Assembly: GCA_964458325.1 (NCBI GenBank)
Contig: CAYWIM010000012.1
Location: forward strand, 1 to 62,668
DNA from: JAGMXM01 sp964458325
GTDB lineage: Bacteria > Verrucomicrobiota > Verrucomicrobiia > Limisphaerales > UBA1319
Direction: 5' to 3'
Length of the DNA stretch: 62,668 bases
The notes below the pieces were generated by a model. It was not told where the DNA came from and did no database searches. It saw only the letters and a program-made list of their open reading frames with translations. Positions 1 through 7,910 of the stretch are shown in pieces (position 1 is the stretch's first letter; the number at the start of each line of letters is the position of its first letter). The translations under genes were made by a program, and so were the position numbers.

Positions 1-2
1 TG

Positions 3-473
3 CGGGTGGCCGACGCGCCCCACGACTGGACCAAGGTGACGGTGCAGCCGCCGCGGGCGGTCAACGTGGACGTGGGGCGCAACTCGGCGGCGATGCTGGC
101 CGAGCTGGAGGCGGGGGCTACGACCTACGAGGACGTCTACGGACCGCTGGGCAAGAACTGGCGGGAGCGGATCCGGCAGCGGGCCGCTGAGGAATCCTAC
201 CTGGACCAGGTGGCCTGTGAATTCGGCGTGAGTCCGGAGCGGATCCGGAAAGCCATTGGCGAAACCCTGCGAGCGGACATGGAGGCTCAAGCCCAGGAGC
301 GCGAGAAAGAGGAGACCGTCGAGGCACAACCGCATCAGCGACTGTTGTTGGTTCCTGTCTCCATCGCTTCATTCTGTGCCACGAGACGTGTGAATTTCTC
401 GAACAGGCACTCCAAATCCCGTGCTCGTGCCATCGCTGTGCGCCACGGCGCTGGCACGCTCGCCAGACCGTAA
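3..473 (+). pseudogene. C-terminal fragment of a phage portal-like protein
   Basis: The reading frame is open from the left edge, so the start lies outside the window. Residues matching VNVDVGRNSAAMLAELEAG, then TTYEDVYG, KNWRERIRQRAAEE and an FGVSPERIR segment resemble the C-terminal end of lambda-type phage portal proteins, which carry a VDxGRD block followed by a 'Gxxtxedxyg..g.dW.e.l.qra.E' block. The portal-like part ends near 330. Beyond that the frame only reads the antisense of the converging ADP-ribosylglycohydrolase gene, so the native stop has probably been lost at a recombination junction. No other phage structural gene is visible. I read it as a remnant of a prophage or phage-derived island next to the defence operon. 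The family call is from pattern recognition only and could be wrong. Confidence 0.5.
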
Positions 474-1324
474 TAGACGCCTGCCAATCCCCCCGCTGCG
501 ACGCCGGTCGTGTCGGTGTCGCCACCGAGATTCACGGGCTTGAGCACGGTTTCGGTGTAGCCCCTCGACGTGAGCAAGCACCACAGACTCGCGGTCAGCG
601 TGTCAACGACATGGCCGCCGGAAGCAATGTCGTTCTCCGACCGCGTTGCCAGGTCGGAAGCCAGGGCGGCGGCGAAGTAGTGCTTCTCACCGGCCAGAGG
701 CTTTGTTTCAAGCAGTGGGCGGACGGTTTGGGCAGCCGACTGCTGGGCGGCGGCGGGCGTCTGCCCCCGCAGCAATGCAGCCGCAATCAAGCAATAGAAT
801 CCACAGGCGATCTGGGAGCGGGGATGCCGGTGAGTAATGGCCGAGGCGCGATAGGCAAGCTCGAGCATCCGCTCCGCCGGCTCATGACCGAACCGCAGCG
901 CGATCGGCAGGATGCGCATCAGCGAGCCGTTGCCGTTGCTGTTCTCGTCGGCGCCGCCCGCTTGCTCGGCGGGGACGCCTTCCTGGATTCGTCTCAGGGC
1001 GCGGCTGGTGGCGCCGCCGATGTCAAAGACGCTGCCCCAGGGCGTCCAGAGCCGGCCTTGGGACCACTGGACAAAGCGCTGCCCCATGTCCGTCGTGTCG
1101 AATTCGTGCCGTAGCAGGCTGTCCACTGTGCAGAGCAGGAGCGAGGAGTCGTCCGACCAGGTGCCTTCGGGCTGGTCGTAGGTGCCATGTCCCCGCAAGT
1201 CGGCCACCGGATTCCGTTGAACCTCGGCGCGGCTGCGGAACTCGACCGGCACGCCCAGCGCGTCGCCGACCACCGCGCCCCATAAACCGCCCAGAACCCG
1301 GTTCTTCAAACTCAATTTGCTCAT
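335..1324 (-). CDS. ADP-ribosylglycohydrolase (DraG/ARH-like) family protein
   Basis: The 329-aa product has the family's hallmarks: an N-terminal LGGLWGAVVGDALGVPVEF block, a WSDDSS metal-binding motif (about residue 57), GNGSLMRILP in the middle, and a C-terminal GGDTDTT motif that completes the binuclear Mg site. Family members remove ADP-ribose from proteins or small molecules. I chose the ATG at 1324 because the protein homology begins there (MSKLSLKNRV); an upstream ATG at 1360 would add 12 residues of low similarity. It follows the giant helicase on the same strand after 134 bp, so it may share the operon or have its own promoter. Next to a DNA-targeting defence operon it could reverse an ADP-ribosyl modification, but no ADP-ribosyltransferase is visible in the window. 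That role is inference. Confidence 0.88.
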   Translation of the reverse strand: MSKLSLKNRVLGGLWGAVVGDALGVPVEFRSRAEVQRNPVADLRGHGTYDQPEGTWSDDSSLLLCTVDSLLRHEFDTTDMGQRFVQWSQGRLWTPWGSVFDIGGATSRALRRIQEGVPAEQAGGADENSNGNGSLMRILPIALRFGHEPAERMLELAYRASAITHRHPRSQIACGFYCLIAAALLRGQTPAAAQQSAAQTVRPLLETKPLAGEKHYFAAALASDLATRSENDIASGGHVVDTLTASLWCLLTSRGYTETVLKPVNLGGDTDTTGVAAGGLAGVYYGLASVPAPWRTAMARARDLECLFEKFTRLVAQNEAMETGTNNSR

Positions 1325-1458
1325 GCCCCGTTCATCGCTCCCGCAAGTCGTTGGGATCAAAGCGACATATTGTTACTCACAAAAACAGGCTGGATTCGCG
1401 CATGTGCATTCATCTCTGAGCCCTTCTACGGCATCAGCGCTCCACTTACCGCTTACGG

Positions 1459-4400
1459 TCAGTCAGCAATGCTCGCAAGTTGTTGGACCAGGGTGACGCC
1501 GCGACCGAGGTCGGAGGCGCGGAGTTCGACAACAGTCCAGTGACGCGGGCCCTCCCGGAGGCGATTGCGGATAAGGCGGTCGCGACGAAGGCGCGCACCA
1601 ACGTGGAATGCGGCGCCATCCACGTAGATGGCGAGGTTGCGGTCGGGGACAGCGAAATCGGCGATGGAGATTGGCGGGACGCCATCCGCCGGGGCTACCG
1701 GGACCTGCGGTTGGGGATTGAAACCGTGCTGCTGGAAAAGACGGAGAAAGCGCAGTTCGAGGGGAGAGCCGACGCCGGCGTCAAATGCCTCCAGCCAGGG
1801 TCGTGGGTCGTGGACGTCGTCTTGTTCGAGGGGGACAGGCTGCGGCGGGGCCTCCGCGAGCTGTTCGAGGTCGCCGATGATGGCTGGCCAGCGCAGTTTT
1901 TCGTGGTGGCGCTGGTTCTGGTAGGACTTGAGGCAGCGGTAACAGGCGGTGTCGCAGTTGGGGTGATCCAAGTGCTGGAGGGCCCGGCGGGCGATCAGGT
2001 GAAACTCGCGCGCGATGCGGGCGATGTAGCCGCTGCCGCCAACACTGGGGTCCACGAAGGTGAGTGACACCCTTTGGAACGAGCCAGCGTCACTGCCTTC
2101 CTGCCAGGGCCCTTCTGGCTCGAACTCGATTTCGCTACCATCGAGGAGGAGATGTTGCCGGATGCCGATGCGCAGGGCGGCACCCAGGGAATGGCTCCAT
2201 TCGTCCAGAGCTTCCGGCTCAAAGCCCTCGGGAAGGAAGGCGATGAGGCGGAGGACTTCGGCGGCGATACTGGTGACAATGCCGGCGGCCTGGGGCGGCT
2301 GGCCGGAGCGGGCGCAGGTGGGGGCGTGACCGAAGGGGTCGCGGGCATTGTCGGCACGGGCACGGCGGCGGGTCCTGGCGGCATTGTCGGAGCGCGGGAC
2401 GGTTAGTTGGCGTCCGCACGTGCCGCAGAGGCAGAAACCTCTGCCTTGGTCGTGGAGGATGACGCCGGACTGGCGCTCGGCCTCGGTAGGTTCCAGGCCT
2501 TCGTTGAGCCAGCGGACTTCCTCATTCCGACGGAGAACAAGCTGCCAGCCGGGGCCGACGGACCAGCGCTCGAAAACGTCGCCATTCCACTGCGGGAAGA
2601 AAGCGACCAGGTTGCGAGCCGCGATGCGGTCTTCTTCGTCAAGAACCGGGGCTTCGTTGCGTTGGGCCAGAAACCCGCCGTATTCGAAGGCCGGGTAGGA
2701 GCGTCCTGGCTCCGCAAGGCGGCAGCGCGGGCATTGCGGATGGTCGGTAGAGTAACGGAGGCCGCAACGGCGGCAGAGATTATATGTCCAAGGCGCATCG
2801 GTTCTCGGATTCCAGGGCGAGCTGACATCGAGGCCGATGACTTTCCAACGCCGGGCACGGGCGTACACCGGGGCATCGGGCATGAACTGGTAGATACCGA
2901 AGCGGCGGGCGGCGCTGACGGGACTTTCCTCGTTGGCGTCGCCGAGCAGGCGGACGGAGGCAGGTTCGGCAGGGAACTCATAACCGGGCAGGATGCCAAA
3001 CTCGGCGAACCTGCGGGGCGGGTAACCGGCTGAGGCGTCATCGGCTTCGGGCCGACTATCGCGTTGGGAAGTGGAGACTCCCAACAGGCGCGCGACAAGA
3101 TCGGCGGCGCGGACGCCTGGTTGGCGTCCCTGTAACGTGGCGGAAAAGCGTTCGAGGGCGGAGCGCAATTCCTGGACCTGGCGTGCGGTGCGGGCGACCA
3201 CGTCGTTGATCCTGTCCGGCAGCGAGGCTAGATGAGCCTGGAGGGCCTGCTCGTCGAGTCCGCAATCGTTCAGAATGGGGCCAGCCCAGGCCTGTCGGGC
3301 CAACTCCAGGGCATGGGCGGTCTGAGCCTGAACGGCGGCAATGAGGGCGTTGACTGCCTCGGCGCGGATTTCGCCCTGCTCGCTGACGTACTCGACCATA
3401 CGACCGGCGAGGCCGGGATCAGCGGCGCCAAAGGCGATGGCGGCGAGGTGGCGGAGAATGACGTCCCGGTTGCCGAGGGAAATAACCGGCGCGGGGATCT
3501 CGCCGGAGATCATTTCCTCGGGGTGGTCAAAGAAGTACTGGTCGTGGGGGGTGCTGCGAGCATAGCCAACAACGAGGCCGACCCGAGTGCGGCGTCCGGC
3601 GCGGCCACCGCGCTGGGCGTAGTTGTCGGGCCTCGGCGGGACATTGCGCAGGATGACGGCGTCCAGGCCGCCGACATCAATGCCCATTTCCATGGTGGGA
3701 GAGCAGGCGAGGACGTTCAGTGAGGCCTGCGCTGCGGACGCTTTGAAGTTGTTTTCGAGTTCAACTCTGCGGTCGTTCGTAACCTGAGCGGTATGCTCGT
3801 CGGCGATGAGCGGCCGAAAGGTGGGCTGCCTCATGCGGCGCACGGTGCGGTGCTGTTCGACTTCGGCGTCGGGCCAGGCGGCAGCGGTACCGTGGCAGCG
3901 CGGGCAGGGCGCGCCTGGCTGGGCGCCGGCCAGAGGCCATGAGCAGACATTGCAGCGCAGGCGGTTGGCGCCGGTGGCGAGCCAGAGGCGGACGACCTCG
4001 GCGTTTAGCTGGCATGCGCGTGCGCTGTCGCGGTAGCCAAATACATCGGAGGTGATGGTGAGGCTGCCACGCTGTAGGAACTGCAGGAGGGCGAGGCCGT
4101 CTTCGGCGTTGATTTGGGGCGCGCCGAAGCGGGAGAGCAGGTGTTCGGCGAGCCGCTGAAAGCCGGGGGCCCGGCCGCCCGTACCTGGGGCGCGCCACGC
4201 GTTGCGGATGGTGACGCCGTAGGGAGCCTGGAGGGTGTCGGCGTAAGGGACCGGGTGGCCGGTGGCGTCAACGGGGAGGCCCTTGGGCTGGGCGACCTTC
4301 CTTTCCCAGTCGGCGCGCGCGATGTAGTCAGGACAGGCGGTGTAGCATGGGTGGTAGCGCATCATCTCGCGAGAAAGCATGCTGCGGACGCGCAGCTCAT

Positions 4401-6756
4401 CGAGGAAACAGCGGCAGAGGTGAATTAGCTGGTCGGGCGTGATACCCCAGCGGGCACAGAGGGCAGCGCCACGGTCACGCACTTCCTCTTCGAGACCGTC
4501 GTAACGGACGGCCAGGATTCCGAGATTGATGAGTGTGCCGCGGAAGAAGGGTGTGACGGCGATTTCGTCGAGGATCGGGGCTTCTTCCCAAGCGCGAACG
4601 CGCAAGCGTTCATCTTCGGTCAGGCGGCGTTCCGGATCGTCGGGGCCGTGGGGATTGTCGCCGGCCCTGACGCCGGCCTCGCCAAGCAGTTCGACCGCGC
4701 GTTGAAGGCCGAGGCTGGGGTTGATTTGCAGGATTTGGAAAAGGCGCCGGCGCATGCGGTCATAGCGGCTGGCGAAGATGATGAAGCGGGCCTGGTGAGC
4801 GGCGTCCTGGCGGCTGTCGCTGAAAATCAGGAGGCGCTCCTTGCCATCATGGCCGGGGCGATTCGCATTGGCGTCGGCGAGCGCCTCGACCAGACCTTCG
4901 CCAAGGACTTTGACGGCGGCGGAAGTGCCGAGGGCAACGGGGGTGATGACGTTGCGAGTGCCGGCGGTGCCGCCGCAGCAGAGACAGCGGGTGCAGCCCT
5001 GAACGAAGCGGACCTGGAAGGGGAAGTCGGCCGGGTTGAGGCTGAAATTGGAGGTGCGGGGGTCGAAGGAACCGGAGTGGACAGGTTGGCCGCGCACGCG
5101 TTCGATGCGGGCCCGGCCGCCGCGCCGGGGCGCGGCGTTGTCCTCGTCCGGGTCGTCGGGATCTTCGTCGGGTTCCTGGTCGGCTTCCTGGCGGGCGATG
5201 TCGTAGAGCATCCACTCCTCGCCTGGGGCGTCCTCGGTGTAGGGGCGCATCTGGCCGGCGGCAGGGTCGCCACTTAAGCGGAGGTAGTCGGCCCCGCAGT
5301 TGCGGCAGAGAAACAGCGGCGCGGTGGTGCGACCGCAATCGCAAGTGGGCTGGCCCATGGGGTAGATGCGGCCGCAGGCGGGGTCAATACAGCGGACGAA
5401 CTTCCAGCCGCCACGGATGAGGCGATGGGCGCGGAGGCGGAGAGCGCCGGGGGTTCCCTCGGGCAGGGCGGAACCGGCAAGGAGGACCGCCTCAGTCTCA
5501 CGGGCGACGGCGGCGTGGTCGGCGCCCTGGCGTTCGGGCACCTCAGCGATGACTCGCTTGACGATTTGGCCAACGGATAGGGGTTGGGCCACCAGCCATT
5601 GGTTGAGAAGCCAGAGCAGCCGGCAGCTCCGAGCGGTGGTGGCGGGATCGGCCGAAGCGGGCACACCGGCGGAGGCAGCCAGGGCCTGGAAGACAGATGC
5701 CTCGTTGGCCACATCCACCGGGCAAGGCGTGGGAACGGCGGCAGCAAAGCGGGCCTCGGTGGGGATGGTAATGTCCTCCAGAACTTCGCCGACAACGCGG
5801 ATGCGGTCCCGGGGTTCGCCGGTGAGGCGGTGGAAGAAATCCTGGACATCGGCATCGCGCCGCCGGGCGCGCTCTTCGGCTGACAGGGCGGGGTCGGCGA
5901 GGCTCTTGATGGTCGCCGAGGTGCCGACGGACAGGAGCGTGGGGTAGCGGGCCGGGTGCTGGTTGTCGGGCACGTTCGGGGACCAGTCCTGGCGGGCGCG
6001 GGCAAGGTGGGCACGGAGCCGGCGCAAAAGGAGGGCGATGTTGCTGCCGAGAACACCGCGATAAGTGTGGACCTCGTCCAGCACCAGGAAACGGCAGCGA
6101 TGATTGGCAAAGAGGGCGTCCCGATCCGCCGGACGGATGAGGAGGTACTCCAGCATCATGTAGTTCGTGAGCAGGATGCGCGGCGGATTGGCCCGCATGC
6201 GCTCGCGCTCGGCCTGGCCCGTGCCCCGGTCGTATTTCCGGACATCCACCAGATCGGCAACACCGGCAACCTCGAGGTACTCCTTGATGCGCTTCTCCTG
6301 GTCGTTGGCGAGCGCATTCATGGGGTACACGAGGATGGCGGTGAGACCGGTGCGGCGGAACAGGCGGGCGTCCGCGACAGCATTCTGGATGACAGGGAGA
6401 AGGAAGCACTCGGTTTTACCTGAACCCGTGCCCGTGGTGACCACGATGGGCGAAGCGTCCGGACCAAGGAGGTGGGTGACAGCCTGCGATTGGTGGAGGA
6501 AGGCGGTCTCGGTGTTGGAACGTGCGGCCATGGCGCGGGCGAGCGCGGAGTCGAGCGGCAGGTCGCTCCAGCGTTGGCCGGCGCGAAACGGGCGGTGCGC
6601 CTGGTAGAAGGGCTCTTGCGCGAGAAATAGCGGGCGGTCTAGTTCGGTCTCAAGCGAGCCGCGCAAGGCGCGGTCGCGGGCGCGGAACTCGGACTGAAGA
6701 TGGTCACGGTATTCCTCAATGACGTGGTCGAGGGCAATGATGGGGTTGAGACTCAT
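1459..6756 (-). CDS. Giant DEAD/DEAH helicase with DUF1998 and C-terminal nuclease-like domain (DruE/DrmA-B-like)
   Basis: The 1765-aa product has a superfamily 2 helicase core at the N-terminus: Walker A TTGTGSGKTE near residue 110, DEVHTY near 226, and the helicase C-lobe with QRGGRAGRRTR further on. Several CxxC pairs (CRNCG, CNVCS/CPRCH, CRRCG/CPRC) suggest zinc ribbons. A DUF1998-type region ends in the typical CDTACYRCLKSYQNQ cluster near residue 1608. The last 100 residues (LELRFLRLF, IADFAVPD, AIYVDGAAFH, RRDRLIRNRL) look like a DUF559/VSR-type PD-(D/E)xK endonuclease domain, but the acidic residue expected in the 'vEvDG' strand is Tyr. Helicase plus DUF1998 in one chain resembles Druantia DruE; in DISARM, DrmA and DrmB are separate. 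I preferred ATG 6756 because MSLNPIIALDHVIEEYR is the usual family start; 6807 is upstream in frame. It probably translocates on or remodels invading DNA. Confidence 0.85.
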   Translation of the reverse strand: MSLNPIIALDHVIEEYRDHLQSEFRARDRALRGSLETELDRPLFLAQEPFYQAHRPFRAGQRWSDLPLDSALARAMAARSNTETAFLHQSQAVTHLLGPDASPIVVTTGTGSGKTECFLLPVIQNAVADARLFRRTGLTAILVYPMNALANDQEKRIKEYLEVAGVADLVDVRKYDRGTGQAERERMRANPPRILLTNYMMLEYLLIRPADRDALFANHRCRFLVLDEVHTYRGVLGSNIALLLRRLRAHLARARQDWSPNVPDNQHPARYPTLLSVGTSATIKSLADPALSAEERARRRDADVQDFFHRLTGEPRDRIRVVGEVLEDITIPTEARFAAAVPTPCPVDVANEASVFQALAASAGVPASADPATTARSCRLLWLLNQWLVAQPLSVGQIVKRVIAEVPERQGADHAAVARETEAVLLAGSALPEGTPGALRLRAHRLIRGGWKFVRCIDPACGRIYPMGQPTCDCGRTTAPLFLCRNCGADYLRLSGDPAAGQMRPYTEDAPGEEWMLYDIARQEADQEPDEDPDDPDEDNAAPRRGGRARIERVRGQPVHSGSFDPRTSNFSLNPADFPFQVRFVQGCTRCLCCGGTAGTRNVITPVALGTSAAVKVLGEGLVEALADANANRPGHDGKERLLIFSDSRQDAAHQARFIIFASRYDRMRRRLFQILQINPSLGLQRAVELLGEAGVRAGDNPHGPDDPERRLTEDERLRVRAWEEAPILDEIAVTPFFRGTLINLGILAVRYDGLEEEVRDRGAALCARWGITPDQLIHLCRCFLDELRVRSMLSREMMRYHPCYTACPDYIARADWERKVAQPKGLPVDATGHPVPYADTLQAPYGVTIRNAWRAPGTGGRAPGFQRLAEHLLSRFGAPQINAEDGLALLQFLQRGSLTITSDVFGYRDSARACQLNAEVVRLWLATGANRLRCNVCSWPLAGAQPGAPCPRCHGTAAAWPDAEVEQHRTVRRMRQPTFRPLIADEHTAQVTNDRRVELENNFKASAAQASLNVLACSPTMEMGIDVGGLDAVILRNVPPRPDNYAQRGGRAGRRTRVGLVVGYARSTPHDQYFFDHPEEMISGEIPAPVISLGNRDVILRHLAAIAFGAADPGLAGRMVEYVSEQGEIRAEAVNALIAAVQAQTAHALELARQAWAGPILNDCGLDEQALQAHLASLPDRINDVVARTARQVQELRSALERFSATLQGRQPGVRAADLVARLLGVSTSQRDSRPEADDASAGYPPRRFAEFGILPGYEFPAEPASVRLLGDANEESPVSAARRFGIYQFMPDAPVYARARRWKVIGLDVSSPWNPRTDAPWTYNLCRRCGLRYSTDHPQCPRCRLAEPGRSYPAFEYGGFLAQRNEAPVLDEEDRIAARNLVAFFPQWNGDVFERWSVGPGWQLVLRRNEEVRWLNEGLEPTEAERQSGVILHDQGRGFCLCGTCGRQLTVPRSDNAARTRRRARADNARDPFGHAPTCARSGQPPQAAGIVTSIAAEVLRLIAFLPEGFEPEALDEWSHSLGAALRIGIRQHLLLDGSEIEFEPEGPWQEGSDAGSFQRVSLTFVDPSVGGSGYIARIAREFHLIARRALQHLDHPNCDTACYRCLKSYQNQRHHEKLRWPAIIGDLEQLAEAPPQPVPLEQDDVHDPRPWLEAFDAGVGSPLELRFLRLFQQHGFNPQPQVPVAPADGVPPISIADFAVPDRNLAIYVDGAAFHVGARLRRDRLIRNRLREGPRHWTVVELRASDLGRGVTLVQQLASIAD

Positions 6757-6766
6757 ACGTTCAAGC

Positions 6767-6973
6767 TCACCGCCCCTGCATTCTGACAGGTTGCGACCTC
6801 GCATCACTGCCCTTCGCCCTCCGCAGTGAGGCTGCCCGGCGGCCCAGGCGCGCGAGGTAGGCGCGACGCTCGGCTGCCGACAAGAGATTCACTCGCGCGA
6901 ACTCCTCGCCGAACGCACGGCGGTGAAATTCCCGCTCAATCTGCTCGATCGCTTTGACTGTGGCTGCTTGCAT
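6767..6973 (-). CDS. Small hypothetical protein (68 aa) within the defence operon
   Basis: A 68-aa frame fills the gap between the nucleotidyltransferase-like gene (ends 6984) and the giant helicase (starts 6756), with 10-bp gaps on both sides. It begins MQAATVKAIEQIEREF and is rich in Arg, Ala and Glu; a long amphipathic helix is likely over residues 1-55, and the tail is basic. An in-frame upstream start at 7018 exists but would overlap the previous gene. I do not recognise the family. The tight spacing and the lack of another explanation for the gap support a real gene. It could be a small DNA-binding or adaptor subunit of the neighbouring complex; this is a guess from context. Confidence 0.55.
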   Translation of the reverse strand: MQAATVKAIEQIEREFHRRAFGEEFARVNLLSAAERRAYLARLGRRAASLRRAKGSDARSQPVRMQGR

Positions 6974-6983
6974 GGGAATGAGC

Positions 6984-7910
6984 CTAGACCGCCAAACCCG
7001 CAAAATGAAGCTCCACATCAGGCAGGAAGCCGGCCAAGGCCGGATCCAGTCCGGTCAGTGTCGCCGCGCTGGCTTCCGCCGCCAGCCGTTCCATGCCGTG
7101 TTCGCGCAGCGGATGTTTTGGCAGCAGCCGCTCGGCATGCGTCCGCCGCCGCGCATGTTGTTCCGCCAACCTCTGGTTCTTCAGTCCCTTGTCCTTCATC
7201 ACTGCCAGAGCGTAATTGCGTCCCGCTGACTCATAGACCTTCAGCCGCAGCAGATCCAAGTGCGACCAAAACTCCACTTCCGTCTGTACCGCGCGTTCCA
7301 GCCAGCGGTCATTGGCCAGCGCTAGCCGCAGCACCGGCCGGCGCGCCTGCAAGCGCGCCGGACAGGAAATCGTCTTGGCAAGTTCGCGCAACACCTCTGC
7401 GTCAAAAATGTGCAGCCAGCCCTCCGGCTGATCCGCCTTCAACATCTGCAAACCCAGCGCCGTCGCCTGATCCCAATCCTTGCGCCGCCGTGTGCGCTTC
7501 ATTTCCGCCACAGTCTGCCGGTCGGCGAACAAACCTCGCGTGCGCCGCTGCCATGAACCCGTCACCCGTGGCGGAACGCCAAAGACGTCCAAAAACGGAG
7601 TCGCCCCGGCCCTCTCGCCCCAGAAAAAGTGGCACGTCCAGCCGCCCTCCAGCCACGGCTGGGCCAGCGGCGCGCTCAAGGCCCCGCGATACCGGCAGCC
7701 CCGGCCGCGAAATCTTGTGCCTGCCAGCGTGGCCAGCAGCGTCTTCGCCGCCGCCGGCGCGCAGACGAGGTCACAATCCTCCGTATGTTCCACGACGCCG
7801 AACTCCACGCACGCCAGCCCGCCGGTGATGCCGCACGCCACGCCCCTTCGCCGCAAGCCCCGCACCAGACCGTGGTAAAACTCGTCGAGTGGTGAACGGG
7901 GGACCTTCAT
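6984..7910 (-). CDS. Nucleotidyltransferase-fold protein (AbiEii-like), defence operon
   Basis: The 308-aa product starts with a pol-beta type nucleotidyltransferase signature: GITGGLACVEFG followed by HTEDCDLV (residues about 27-50) gives the GG...DxD active-site pattern, and ATPFLDVFG near residue 103 supplies a third acidic residue. An RRRKDWDQATALGL segment near 140 matches the 'KD' helix seen in AbiEii-like and related nucleotidyltransferases. The C-terminal half is helical and unassigned. The start codon overlaps the methyltransferase stop as ATGA (7907-7910), indicating translational coupling. The catalytic residues appear intact, so it may transfer a nucleotide to tRNA, protein or another partner. 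DISARM as described lacks this component. The fold is fairly sure; substrate and role are unknown. Confidence 0.65.
   Translation of the reverse strand: MKVPRSPLDEFYHGLVRGLRRRGVACGITGGLACVEFGVVEHTEDCDLVCAPAAAKTLLATLAGTRFRGRGCRYRGALSAPLAQPWLEGGWTCHFFWGERAGATPFLDVFGVPPRVTGSWQRRTRGLFADRQTVAEMKRTRRRKDWDQATALGLQMLKADQPEGWLHIFDAEVLRELAKTISCPARLQARRPVLRLALANDRWLERAVQTEVEFWSHLDLLRLKVYESAGRNYALAVMKDKGLKNQRLAEQHARRRTHAERLLPKHPLREHGMERLAAEASAATLTGLDPALAGFLPDVELHFAGLAV

Noticed and set aside
1..334. An intact prophage at the left edge
   Set aside because: Only one portal-like fragment is present, and it breaks off into antisense sequence; no other structural genes are seen.
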